From assembly GCA_046765875.1 (NCBI GenBank), contig JBKPSJ010000096.1:1-15149 (forward strand): DNA of 15,149 bases, given 5' to 3'. Source of the DNA: DASRHY01 sp046765875. Its GTDB lineage: Bacteria > Actinomycetota > Actinomycetes > Propionibacteriales > Kribbellaceae. Shown here in pieces: positions 1 to 6,104 of the stretch (position 1 is its first letter; each line of letters opens with the position of its first letter). Both the position numbers and the translations under genes were made by a program. Below the pieces are notes generated by a model. It was not told where the DNA came from. It worked only from the letters and a program-made list of their open reading frames with translations, and did no database searches.

Positions 1-573
1 TCGAACTTCGGCGGCCTGGCGTTCCCGTTCCTGCGCGAGAAGTGGGCCGGGCGGATGGCGCCGGTGATCCGTGCGGTGGAGCCGGCCGCGTGCCCATCGC
101 TGACCCAGGGCACCTACGCGTACGACTTCGGCGACACGATCGGGATGACCCCGCTGATGAAGATGCACACGCTCGGCCACGACTTCGTACCGGACCCGAT
201 CCACGCCGGTGGGCTGCGGTACCACGGGATGAGCCCGCTGATCAGCCACCTGTACGAGTCCGGTGAGCTGGAGGCGGTGGCCAAGCCGCAGTCGGAATGC
301 TTCGCGGCCGGCGTGCTGTTCGCCCGGTCCGAGGGGATCGTGCCGGCTCCGGAGCCGACCCACGCGCTGGCCGCCGCGGTCGAGGAGGCGCTGGCCTGCA
401 GGGAGTCCGGCGAGTCGAAGGTGATCCTGACCGCGCTGTGTGGACACGGGCACCTGGACCTTGCGGCGTACGAGTCCTACCTGTCCGGCGAGATGACAGA
501 CCGGTCCTGGGACGACGCCGAGATCCAGGCCTCGGTCGCCCAGGCGCTGTCCCGCCTCCCCGCGATGAGCTGA
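1..573 (+). CDS. trpB: Tryptophan synthase beta-chain homologue, TrpB2 type (5' part missing)
   Basis: This is the C-terminal 190 residues of a PLP-dependent enzyme of the TrpB2 group, which condenses indole (or a related acceptor) with serine to make tryptophan. The reading frame is open from base 1 and the window starts in the glycine-rich phosphate-binding loop: only the Ser-Asn of the usual GGGSN is visible, followed by FGGLAFPF. Further family marks are AVEPAACPSLTQGTYAYDFG near residues 25-44, the HTLGHDFVPDPIHAGGLRYHGM stretch read in pieces (HTLGHDF, HAGGLRYHG), and a final GHGHLDLAAYESYLSG. These fit TrpB2 better than the canonical TrpB1 that pairs with TrpA. No trpA is visible. The next gene starts 24 bases after the stop on the same strand, so co-transcription is possible. 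The N-terminal half, including the PLP lysine, lies outside the window. Confidence 0.9.
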   Translation, partial: SNFGGLAFPFLREKWAGRMAPVIRAVEPAACPSLTQGTYAYDFGDTIGMTPLMKMHTLGHDFVPDPIHAGGLRYHGMSPLISHLYESGELEAVAKPQSECFAAGVLFARSEGIVPAPEPTHALAAAVEEALACRESGESKVILTALCGHGHLDLAAYESYLSGEMTDRSWDDAEIQASVAQALSRLPAMS

Positions 574-597
574 GGGGTCAGCCGGTAACCTGCCGCA

Positions 598-1638
598 ATG
601 AGCGTGCGCGACACCGCGTTGTTGCCGAAGGCCCACCTGCACCTGCATTTCACCGGGTCGATGCGGCACAGCACGCTCGTCGAACTGGCCGAGCTGCGCG
701 GCGTGCACCTGCCGGAGGCACTGCGCGAGGAGTGGCCGCCGCAGCTGTCCGCGGCCGACGAACGCGGCTGGTTTCGGTTCCAGCGGCTGTACGACATCGC
801 GCGCTCTGTGCTGCATACCGAGGACGACGTACGCCGGCTGCTCCGTGAGGCGGCCGAGGACGACGCCTCGGACGGGTCGCGGTGGCTGGAGATCCAGGTC
901 GACCCGTCCGGGTACGGCGGCCGGTACGGCGGCATCACCGCGTTCACCGACCTGGTGCTCGACGCCGCTCGGGACGCCTCGCTGGCCACCGGCGTACACG
1001 TGCGGATCGTGATCGCGGCGAACAGGACCAAGCACCCGCTGGACGCGCGCACATTGGCCCGGCTCGCGGCGCAGTACGCCGATCGCGGCGTGGTCGGGTT
1101 CGGGTTGTCCAACGACGAGCGGCGCGGCACCACGTCGGAGTTCGCGCCGGCGTTCCGGATCGCTCGCCGGGCCGGTCTGCTCGCCACCCCGCACGGCGGC
1201 GAACTCTGCGGACCGGCCGTGGTGCGGACCTGTCTGGACGAGCTCGGCGCGGGCCGGATCGGTCACGGCGTCCGCTCGGTCGAGGACCCGGACCTGGTGG
1301 CCCGGATCATCGGCAACGGCGTGGGGCTCGAGGTGTGCCCTGCCTCGAACGTCGCGCTGGGGGTGTACCCAACGGCGGGCGACGTACCGCTGCGGCAGTT
1401 GTACGAGTCGGGGGCGCGGATCGCGCTCGGCGCGGACGATCCGCTGCTGTTCGGGTCCCGGCTGGCCGATCAGTATCAGCTGGCTCGCGACGCGCACGGC
1501 TTCACCGATGCCGAACTGGCCGACCTGGCCCGCTCGTCGGTGGGGATGTCGACCGCGCCGGACGACGTCAAGGCCGGCATCCTGGCCGAGATCGACGGCT
1601 GGTTCGGTGCCACCGCCCCCGCCGCCGTCGCCCCCTGA
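598..1638 (+). CDS. add: Adenosine deaminase family protein
   Basis: A 346-residue metal-dependent hydrolase of the adenosine/AMP deaminase superfamily, expected to deaminate adenosine or a related purine nucleoside in the cytoplasm. Visible zinc and catalytic positions are H15 and H17 (KAHLHLHFTG), H199 and E202 (TPHGGE), H223 (GRIGHGVRS) and D280-D281 (GADDP); LEVCPASN at 244-251 is also typical. Two details are unusual: the residue after the N-terminal HxH motif, usually Asp or Glu, is Thr19, and the usual GIDLAG-type segment reads VVGFGLSNDERRG (165-177). I have an impression that this variant recurs in actinobacterial homologues beside murB and secE. Substrate specificity is therefore less certain than the fold. 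There is no clear Shine-Dalgarno before the ATG. The gene runs head-on into the murB operon, with a strong hairpin between them. Confidence 0.85.
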   Translation: MSVRDTALLPKAHLHLHFTGSMRHSTLVELAELRGVHLPEALREEWPPQLSAADERGWFRFQRLYDIARSVLHTEDDVRRLLREAAEDDASDGSRWLEIQVDPSGYGGRYGGITAFTDLVLDAARDASLATGVHVRIVIAANRTKHPLDARTLARLAAQYADRGVVGFGLSNDERRGTTSEFAPAFRIARRAGLLATPHGGELCGPAVVRTCLDELGAGRIGHGVRSVEDPDLVARIIGNGVGLEVCPASNVALGVYPTAGDVPLRQLYESGARIALGADDPLLFGSRLADQYQLARDAHGFTDAELADLARSSVGMSTAPDDVKAGILAEIDGWFGATAPAAVAP

Positions 1639-1644
1639 ACAACC

Positions 1645-1688
1645 TGTTGTAGGGCTGAACACTGTATGCACTGTTCAGCGCTACAACA
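1645..1688. terminator. Two-part hairpin between convergent add and murB
   Basis: An inverted repeat with outer arms TGTTGTAG / CTACAACA (8 bp, perfect) and inner arms GCTGAACA / TGTTCAGC (8 bp, perfect) is separated by one G-G mismatch, with a 10-base apex. It begins 7 bases after the add stop and ends 15 bases before the murB stop codon, so it can end transcripts from both sides. There is no U-run on either strand, which is common for terminators in high-GC actinobacteria. Its low GC content is unlike the surroundings. A protein-binding palindrome is an alternative. Confidence 0.65.
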
Positions 1689-1703
1689 CCTTGTGCAACG
1701 CGG

Positions 1704-2735
1704 TCAGAGCGAGCAGCCGACCAGCACCGGCTCGTTGACCAGCGTGATGCCGAAGGTGTCGCGGACTCGGTCACGTACGTACGCCGCCAGCTCGAGCAAC
1801 TCCTTGGCCGTCGCGCCGCCGCGGTTCGTCAGCGCCAGCGTGTGCTTGTCCGACACCGCGGCATTGCCGATCGCGAAGCCCCTGCGTACCCCGGCGCGCT
1901 CGATCAACCAGGCCGCACTGATCTTCACCCGGCCGTCGCCGGCAGGCCAGCGCGGCGCACCCCCGGGCACCTGCTCGTCTGTGTCGAGGATCGGGTTGGT
2001 GAAGAACGAGCCGGCGCTCCAGGTGTCGTGGTCGGCCGGATCCAGCACCATCCCCTTGCCGCGGCGCAACCCGAGCACAGCCGCGCGGACCTCGCTCGCC
2101 GGTGCCCGCGATCCGGGCTCTAAGTCGAGGGTGCGGGCCAGTTCGGCATACCCGACCGGTGCCGACATGTCGCCCAACGGGAGCTGGAAGGCGACCTCGA
2201 GGACGATGTAGCGCCCCGGGTCCACCTTGAACCGCGAGGAGCGGTACGCGAATCCGCAGTCGGCCGCGGCAAACGTCCGCACGGCCCGCTCGGTCCGGTC
2301 CCAGACCCGTACGGTCGCGATCGTCTCGGCGACCTCGTGCCCGTACGCGCCGACGTTCTGGATCGGCGTCGCGCCGACAAGGCCGGGTACGCCGGACATC
2401 GACTCCAGACCCGACCAGCCTTCGGCGAGGGCACGGACGACAAACTCGTCCCAGTCCTCGCCGGCCGCGACCCGCACCATCGCCCCGGAGCAGGCGTCTG
2501 ACTCGACCCGAACCCCGCGAGTGGCGACCTGCACAACCGTTCCGTCGAAGCCGTCGTCGGCGATGACGACATTGCTACCGCCGCCGAGCAGCAGCACCGG
2601 CTCAGCTGCCTCGTCGCAGGACCGGACCGCGTCGATCAGGTCCGCCTCGCTCCCGGCGGTGATGAGGTTGCGCGCCGGGCCACCGATCCGAAGCGTGGTC
2701 CGGCCGGCCAGGACGACGTCGTGTTCGACTTTCAC
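1704..2735 (-). CDS. murB: UDP-N-acetylmuramate dehydrogenase (MurB)
   Basis: The cytoplasmic FAD enzyme of peptidoglycan precursor synthesis, reducing UDP-N-acetylglucosamine enolpyruvate to UDP-N-acetylmuramate with NADPH. At 343 residues it shows TLRIGGPA (14-21), the FAD-binding GGGSN (51-55), SGVPGLVGATPIQNVGAYG (114-132), YRSSRFK (164-170), and SAGSFFTNP (240-248), whose Ser243 corresponds to the catalytic proton donor. KISAAWLIE (271-279) and the near-terminal Glu335 in NEPVLVG complete the active-site set. The YRxSRFK segment indicates the type I form. The start is GTG, giving MKVEHDVVLAGRTTLRIGG, and it overlaps the TGA of the upstream hadB-like gene as GTGA, so translation is probably coupled. 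It is the last gene of a three-gene minus-strand operon. Confidence 0.95.
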   Translation of the reverse strand: MKVEHDVVLAGRTTLRIGGPARNLITAGSEADLIDAVRSCDEAAEPVLLLGGGSNVVIADDGFDGTVVQVATRGVRVESDACSGAMVRVAAGEDWDEFVVRALAEGWSGLESMSGVPGLVGATPIQNVGAYGHEVAETIATVRVWDRTERAVRTFAAADCGFAYRSSRFKVDPGRYIVLEVAFQLPLGDMSAPVGYAELARTLDLEPGSRAPASEVRAAVLGLRRGKGMVLDPADHDTWSAGSFFTNPILDTDEQVPGGAPRWPAGDGRVKISAAWLIERAGVRRGFAIGNAAVSDKHTLALTNRGGATAKELLELAAYVRDRVRDTFGITLVNEPVLVGCSL

Positions 2736-3139
2736 AGCTTGACGACGGCGCGGGCGCGGCCGAGCACCTTCTGCCCGTCGAACACGGTGCTGATGTCGAT
2801 CTCGGCCGTGCCGTCGGCATCGTTGACCGAGGCAACGACCGCGCTGATCCGCAGCTCGGCACCGGCGTCGTCGTCGGGCACCGGGACGGGCTTGACGAAC
2901 CGGACACCGTACTCGACCAGCCGGGCTGGGTCGCCGAGCCAGTCGGTCACGACCCGGCCCGCCTCGGCCATCGTCAGCATGCCGTGCGCGATCACGCCGG
3001 GCAGGCCGAGAGCGGTGGCCATCCGGTCGCTGTAGTGGATCGGGTTGAAGTCGCCGCTTGCACCGGCGTACCGGACCAGGTCCTCGCGCTTCAGCGTCAC
3101 GGTAAGACCGGGGAGCTCGAAGCCCTTCTCGACGGTCAT
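2732..3139 (-). CDS. hadB: MaoC-type hot-dog dehydratase, HadB-like subunit
   Basis: A 135-residue R-hydratase-like protein expected to be the catalytic subunit of a (3R)-hydroxyacyl-ACP dehydratase of type II fatty acid synthesis. The hydratase motif is intact: YAGASGDFNPIHYSDRMA at residues 24-41, with the Asp30/His35 pair, followed by GVIAHGMLTMAEAGRVVTDW. Length and motif match mycobacterial HadB and its actinobacterial homologues. The ATG overlaps the upstream hadA-like stop by 4 bases (ATGA) and its own stop overlaps murB, so all three genes look translationally coupled. Linkage to murB is known from other actinobacteria. The substrate chain length cannot be judged, and mycolic acid synthesis should not be assumed. 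Confidence 0.88.
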   Translation of the reverse strand: MTVEKGFELPGLTVTLKREDLVRYAGASGDFNPIHYSDRMATALGLPGVIAHGMLTMAEAGRVVTDWLGDPARLVEYGVRFVKPVPVPDDDAGAELRISAVVASVNDADGTAEIDISTVFDGQKVLGRARAVVKL

Positions 3140-3558
3140 GCCGCGCCCTCCGCGGTGTGCGACAGCGTCGAGGTGCAGACCGCGATCTGCTCGCCGCCCG
3201 CGGTCAGCACCGTCTCGTAGATGATCACGTCGACCGGGCCGGCCTTGCGCACCGTGGTGATGGTCGCCACCGCGTCGATCTCGTCGCCGGCCTTGATCGG
3301 GCGTGTGTAGCTGAACCTCTGCGCGCCGTGCACGATCCGGTCCAGCCGCAGCCCCAGTTCCTTGTCGCCGAGCAGGCCCTCCAGCGCCCTGCTGCCGAGC
3401 GCGAAGGCGAAGGTCGGGGGCGCGATCGCGTCGTCGCCGCGGTAAGCCGGGTTGGGGTCGCCGATGGCGTCGGCGAATTCGCGGATCTTCTCCCGGCCGA
3501 CCTGGTACGGCTCCGGCGCCGGGTAGCTCCGCCCGACCATGGACTCGTCGATGGGCAT
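3136..3558 (-). CDS. hadA: Hot-dog dehydratase partner subunit, HadA-like
   Basis: A 140-residue protein of the HadA/FAS1-type dehydratase family, beginning MPIDESMVGRSYPAPEPYQV. The position where HadB has its catalytic Asp/His pair reads DAIGDPNPAYRGDDA (30-44). The Asp is kept but His is absent, as in mycobacterial HadA, which serves as the substrate-stabilising partner of catalytic HadB. A heterodimer with the next gene is the natural inference. An in-frame upstream ATG at 3645 would add 29 residues of Arg/Pro-rich sequence unlike the family. The start at 3558 is preferred because it gives the family N-terminus and lies 7 bases after a good -10 hexamer, suggesting a leaderless mRNA. First gene of the hadA-hadB-murB operon. 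Confidence 0.85.
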   Translation of the reverse strand: MPIDESMVGRSYPAPEPYQVGREKIREFADAIGDPNPAYRGDDAIAPPTFAFALGSRALEGLLGDKELGLRLDRIVHGAQRFSYTRPIKAGDEIDAVATITTVRKAGPVDVIIYETVLTAGGEQIAVCTSTLSHTAEGAA

Positions 3559-3571
3559 GCCGGGAAGCCTA
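3559..3571 (-). promoter_or_regulatory. Predicted leaderless promoter -10 for hadA-hadB-murB
   Basis: Reading the minus strand, TAGGCT (3571-3566) fits the actinobacterial -10 pattern TASSNT and is followed by 7 bases and then the hadA ATG. The start codon would thus coincide with the transcription start. There is no Shine-Dalgarno before the ATG, which agrees. No good -35 hexamer is visible 17-18 bases upstream, so this rests on the -10 element and spacing alone. Confidence 0.4.
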
Positions 3572-3651
3572 GTCGGCCGGTCCGCCACCCAGCGCCTGCG
3601 GGCTTGCAATCCGCCGGCGGGCAGCCCGATCACTGGTTGACGCAATCTCTC

Positions 3652-3718
3652 GCGGGTACCTGGCTCGTACCTAGAGGGACGGCCCGGTGAGGAGACGTGA
3701 TGACGGCCAGGTACCTGC
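3652..3718. repeat. Inverted repeat enclosing the oxidase ribosome binding site and start codon
   Basis: GCGGGTACCTGGC (3652-3664) and GCCAGGTACCTGC (3706-3718) are reverse complements at 12 of 13 positions. The 41-base space between them holds the AGGAG ribosome binding site (3690-3694) and the ATG (3700), while the second arm covers codons 3-7 of the oxidase gene. A second GTACCT lies at 3667-3672. It could be an operator or an mRNA hairpin that affects initiation; the sequence alone does not decide. Confidence 0.45.
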
Positions 3719-4776
3719 GGGATATCGCCGCGGCTCGGGAACCCGATCCACTGTCCCTGCGCAGCTTCGAGCCGCTGGCCCGGCAGAAGCTCGAACCGGC
3801 CGTTTACGACTTCTTAGCCGGTGGCGCGGATGACGAGGTGACAGTTCGCGACAACGAGACCGCCTTCGCCCGGCTCACGTTGCGGCCGCGGGTACTGCGC
3901 GGGCACGCCGTCCCGGACCTGTCGACCACACTGCTCGGTTGCGAGCTCAGCATGCCCGTGTACGTCGCACCGACGCCGTACCACCGGCTCGCGCATCCCG
4001 ACGGCGAACTGGCGACGTCCGAGGCGGTCGCGGCGACCGGCTCGTTGCTGGTCCTGAGCATGGCCTCGACGGTGCCGGTCGAGGAGATCAACGCGCCGAA
4101 CCGGTGGTTCCAGATATTCCTGCAGTCCGACCTGGGCTTCACCCAGCACGTCGTTCAGCGCGCCGAGAAGGCCGGCTGCACCGCGATCGTCGTCACTGTC
4201 GACGCACCCGTGGCGGGCAGGCTGGAACGCGACCTGCGCAACAGTTTCACGCCGGACGACCTGGAGTGTGAGAACCTGCGCGACCCGGTGTCCGGCGAGA
4301 TCCGCCCGATCGAGTACGAGCCGCGGGTCGGCTGGGAACAGCTCGACTGGTTGCGTACGGCAACGAGTCTGCCGATCGTGCTCAAGGGCGTGCTGCACCC
4401 CGAGGACGCCCGGTTGGCGGCTGGGCTGGGCATCGATGCCCTGATCGTGTCCAACCACGGGGGCCGCCAGCTGGACACTGCGCCAGCCGCCATCGACGCG
4501 CTTCCGGCGGTGGTCGACGCGGTCGGCGGAAAGATTCCGGTGCTGATGGACGGAGGCGTCCGGCGCGGCACCGATGTGGTCAAGGCGCTCGCACTGGGAG
4601 CGTCCGCGGTCGGTCTCGGCCGGCCGCTGCTGTGGGGTCTGGCCGCCGCAGGTCAGGAGGGTGCGGTGCGGGTTCTGGAGATGATCCGCTCCGAATTGTC
4701 GGCGGCGTTGACTCTGTGCGGCTACGGCTCACCGGCCCAACTTCCCCAGGACCTGGTGAGCCGACAGCCGTGCTGA
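3700..4776 (+). CDS. FMN-dependent alpha-hydroxy-acid oxidase/dehydrogenase
   Basis: A 358-residue TIM-barrel flavoprotein of the glycolate/lactate/mandelate oxidase family, oxidising an L-2-hydroxy acid to the 2-oxo acid. Visible landmarks are Y36 in VYDFLAGGADDE (35-46), APTPYHRLAHPDGELA (90-105), VTVDAPVAGRLERDLRN (165-181), the FMN lysine K229 in IVLKG, SNHGGRQLD (251-259) with catalytic base H253 and substrate-binding R256, and DGGVRRGTDVVKALALGA (284-301). YHRLAHPDGELA and the overall style resemble 4-hydroxymandelate oxidases of actinobacteria, but the substrate is unknown. The usual active-site Tyr of the WFQLY motif is Phe140 (WFQIF). ATG at 3700 is chosen over GTG at 3697 because AGGAG lies 5 bases upstream of it. 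The gene is transcribed away from hadA and towards the sigma factor gene. Confidence 0.88.
   Translation: MTARYLRDIAAAREPDPLSLRSFEPLARQKLEPAVYDFLAGGADDEVTVRDNETAFARLTLRPRVLRGHAVPDLSTTLLGCELSMPVYVAPTPYHRLAHPDGELATSEAVAATGSLLVLSMASTVPVEEINAPNRWFQIFLQSDLGFTQHVVQRAEKAGCTAIVVTVDAPVAGRLERDLRNSFTPDDLECENLRDPVSGEIRPIEYEPRVGWEQLDWLRTATSLPIVLKGVLHPEDARLAAGLGIDALIVSNHGGRQLDTAPAAIDALPAVVDAVGGKIPVLMDGGVRRGTDVVKALALGASAVGLGRPLLWGLAAAGQEGAVRVLEMIRSELSAALTLCGYGSPAQLPQDLVSRQPC
4725..4763 (+). terminator. Hairpin at the 3' end of the oxidase gene (possible terminator)
   Basis: CGGCTCACC (4725-4733) and GGTGAGCCG (4755-4763) form a perfect 9-bp stem with a 21-base loop inside the last codons of the oxidase gene, 11 bases before its stop. 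No U-run follows. No better terminator is visible between the oxidase and the convergent sigma gene, so it may serve this role; the call is weak. Confidence 0.3.
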
Positions 4777-4800
4777 CCGCAGCGGCCCAGGCAGGGGCAG

Positions 4801-4890
4801 GGACCCATGCTGGGCGCGACGGACCAGGCCGGGCCGTGCTTGGGTCCGACGGCTCAGGCCGGTCCGTGCTTGGGTCCGACGGCTCAGGCA
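4801..4890. repeat. Tandem 30-bp repeat, two near-identical units plus one degenerate
   Basis: Units 4831-4860 and 4861-4890 differ at two positions (the third and last bases) and share GTGCTTGGGTCCGACGGCTC. A diverged third unit, 4801-4830, keeps the ends and the CGACGG..CAGGCC core. The sigma factor stop codon (TCA, 4884-4886) sits in the last unit, and the same TCA recurs in frame in the middle unit. The 30-bp period preserves reading frame. Units abut directly with no spacers, so this is not CRISPR. Replication slippage beyond the sigma stop is the simplest origin. Confidence 0.8.
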
Positions 4891-5411
4891 GGGACGGCGA
4901 CGCGCTGACGGAGCTGGCGCAGGCCGGCACGGATCCGCGTCTTGGCGGTGCCGAGCGGTATCTGCTCGCGCTCGGCGATCTCGGCCGCGGTCAGCCCGTA
5001 GCAGACAGACAGCACCACCGCGGTCGCCTGCGTCCTGGGCATGTCGCTGAGCACGGTCCGAATCCAGACCGCGTCGGCCGGATCGTGCGGGTCCCCCGGC
5101 GCGGTGTCGTCCAGCAGCGTCGCCGGGTCCACCGGTACGTCGTGCCGGCGGCGTAACTCGTCGACCGAGGCATGTCTTGCGATCCCGAGCAGCCAGGTGA
5201 CGACCCGGCCGCGATGCGGGTCGTACGAGGGCGCGTGCTTCCAAGCCCTTACGAAGGTCTCCTGGGCGATGTCCTCGGCCACGGCGTGCGCGCCGACCAT
5301 GGTCACCGCGACGCCGTACACGCGAGCCTGATGCCGCTTCACGAAAGCAGCCGCGAGGTCCCCGTCGCCCGCGGCCATACCGGCCAGCAGTACGTCATCG
5401 GACGGACCCAT
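4884..5411 (-). CDS. ECF-type RNA polymerase sigma factor
   Basis: A 175-residue sigma-70 family protein with only regions 2 and 4. Region 2 covers about residues 15-87, including AEDIAQETFVRAWKHA (45-60) and VVTWLLGIARHASVDELRRR (70-89). Region 4 covers about 117-169, with the helix-turn-helix GLTAAEIAEREQIPLGTAKTR near 139-159. It would direct RNA polymerase to a small regulon. No anti-sigma factor, zinc-finger protein or C-terminal sensing domain lies beside it; its neighbours are the convergent oxidase and the divergent PadR gene. Upstream on its own strand is a GAAC-N17-CGTT promoter ending 8 bases before the ATG, suggesting autoregulation and a leaderless mRNA. The stop codon falls within a 30-bp tandem repeat. 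I cannot assign an ECF group. Confidence 0.9.
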   Translation of the reverse strand: MGPSDDVLLAGMAAGDGDLAAAFVKRHQARVYGVAVTMVGAHAVAEDIAQETFVRAWKHAPSYDPHRGRVVTWLLGIARHASVDELRRRHDVPVDPATLLDDTAPGDPHDPADAVWIRTVLSDMPRTQATAVVLSVCYGLTAAEIAEREQIPLGTAKTRIRAGLRQLRQRVAVPA

Positions 5412-5419
5412 GCCGTAGT

Positions 5420-5444
5420 AACGGGACAGCCGCCCACCTGGTTC
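5420..5444 (-). promoter_or_regulatory. Predicted ECF-type promoter for the sigma factor gene
   Basis: On the minus strand GAAC (5444-5441) is followed by 17 bases and CGTT (5423-5420), matching the general form of actinobacterial ECF promoters (GGAAC, 16-18 bases, CGTT), though the first G of GGAAC is T here. Eight bases separate CGTT from the sigma ATG, so transcription would begin at or next to the start codon. No ribosome binding site is evident. Confidence 0.4.
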
Positions 5445-5451
5445 AACCCGC

Positions 5452-5481
5452 TTGACCTAGTGTTCTAGACACTAGTAGCTT
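5452..5481 (+). promoter_or_regulatory. Predicted housekeeping promoter for padR, leaderless
   Basis: TTGACC (5452-5457) and TAGCTT (5476-5481) are separated by 18 bases and fit actinobacterial -35 and -10 consensus sequences. The A of the padR ATG at 5489 lies 7 bases after the -10, so the mRNA should begin at the start codon. No ribosome binding site is present. The palindromic operator occupies the spacer. Confidence 0.6.
5457..5475. promoter_or_regulatory. Palindromic PadR-type operator
   Basis: CTAGTGTTCTAGACACTAG has perfect 7-bp arms (CTAGTGT / ACACTAG) around a 5-base centre. The GTGT..ACAC form is typical of PadR-family operators. It fills the space between the -35 and -10 of the padR promoter, so binding should block RNA polymerase. 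A further half-site, GACACTA (5483-5489), repeats 15 bases after the same heptamer at 5468-5474 and runs into the padR start codon. The ECF-type promoter for the sigma gene lies 13 bases away. Confidence 0.6.
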
Positions 5482-5488
5482 GGACACT

Positions 5489-6103
5489 ATGACGCGACGG
5501 TCCCCACTCGCCCTTGCCGTTCTCGCGCTGCTGTTCGAGGAGCCGCTGCACCCGTACGCGATGCAGCGCAGGATCACTGAACGCGGCAAGGACCGGGTGG
5601 TGTACGTCGGCCAGCGCGCGACGCTGTACAAGACGATCGAACGACTCCACCGCGACGGGCTGATCGAGCCGCGGGAGACCAGCCGGGACGCCGGCCGGCC
5701 GGAGCGGACGGTCTACCAGATCACCGCTGCCGGGCGCGAGACCGTGCTCGGCTGGGAGCGGGAGATGCTGTCCGCCCCGCGCGATGAGTTTCCGGAGTTC
5801 CCGGCGGCGGTGGCCCACCTCACCCTGCTGGACGCCGATGACGTACGCCGCCAGTTCGAGGCCCGGCGGCAAGGTCTGGAGCGGCAATTGGCCGAGCAGC
5901 GCGCGGCGGTGGCCAATTCGCCCGAGGGGCTGCCGCGGGTGTTCGTGCTCGAGGAGGAGTACCTGGCAGCGGTGCTGCAGGCGGAGCTGACCTGGGTCGG
6001 CTCGGTGATCGACGAGCTCGACGACGGCCGCATCAGCTGGACGGCCGAGTCGCTCGCCGCACTGGCCGCCCGGTTCAATCCGCCGATCCCGAAGGACGAC
6101 TGA
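5489..6103 (+). CDS. PadR family transcriptional regulator
   Basis: A 204-residue PadR-like repressor. The N-terminal winged helix (about 5-85) begins SPLALAVLALLFEEPLHPYAM and has the recognition region QRATLYKTIERLHRDGLIEPR (42-62) followed by the wing GRPERTVYQITAAGRE (69-84). The C-terminal part (about 100-190) is a helical dimerisation region rich in Arg, Glu and Gln. It probably represses its own promoter through the palindrome just upstream and, because the monooxygenase starts one base after its stop codon, that gene too. The inducer is unknown; in this family it is often a small aromatic or drug-like molecule. ATG at 5489 is chosen over the in-frame TTG at 5480 because it fits the promoter spacing and the family N-terminus. 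Confidence 0.9.
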   Translation: MTRRSPLALAVLALLFEEPLHPYAMQRRITERGKDRVVYVGQRATLYKTIERLHRDGLIEPRETSRDAGRPERTVYQITAAGRETVLGWEREMLSAPRDEFPEFPAAVAHLTLLDADDVRRQFEARRQGLERQLAEQRAAVANSPEGLPRVFVLEEEYLAAVLQAELTWVGSVIDELDDGRISWTAESLAALAARFNPPIPKDD

Positions 6104-6104
6104 C

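Noticed and set aside
3559..3645. Upstream in-frame start for hadA
   Set aside because: It would add 29 residues unlike the family and has no promoter or ribosome binding site support; the 3558 start fits the family N-terminus.
3697..3699. GTG start for the hydroxy-acid oxidase
   Set aside because: It is only 2 bases from AGGAG; the adjacent ATG at 3700 has better spacing.
4801..4890. CRISPR array suggested by the 30-bp repeats
   Set aside because: The units abut without spacers, number only two or three, and no cas gene is present.
5480..5488. TTG start for padR giving three extra residues
   Set aside because: It lies within the predicted -10 region, upstream of the expected transcription start.
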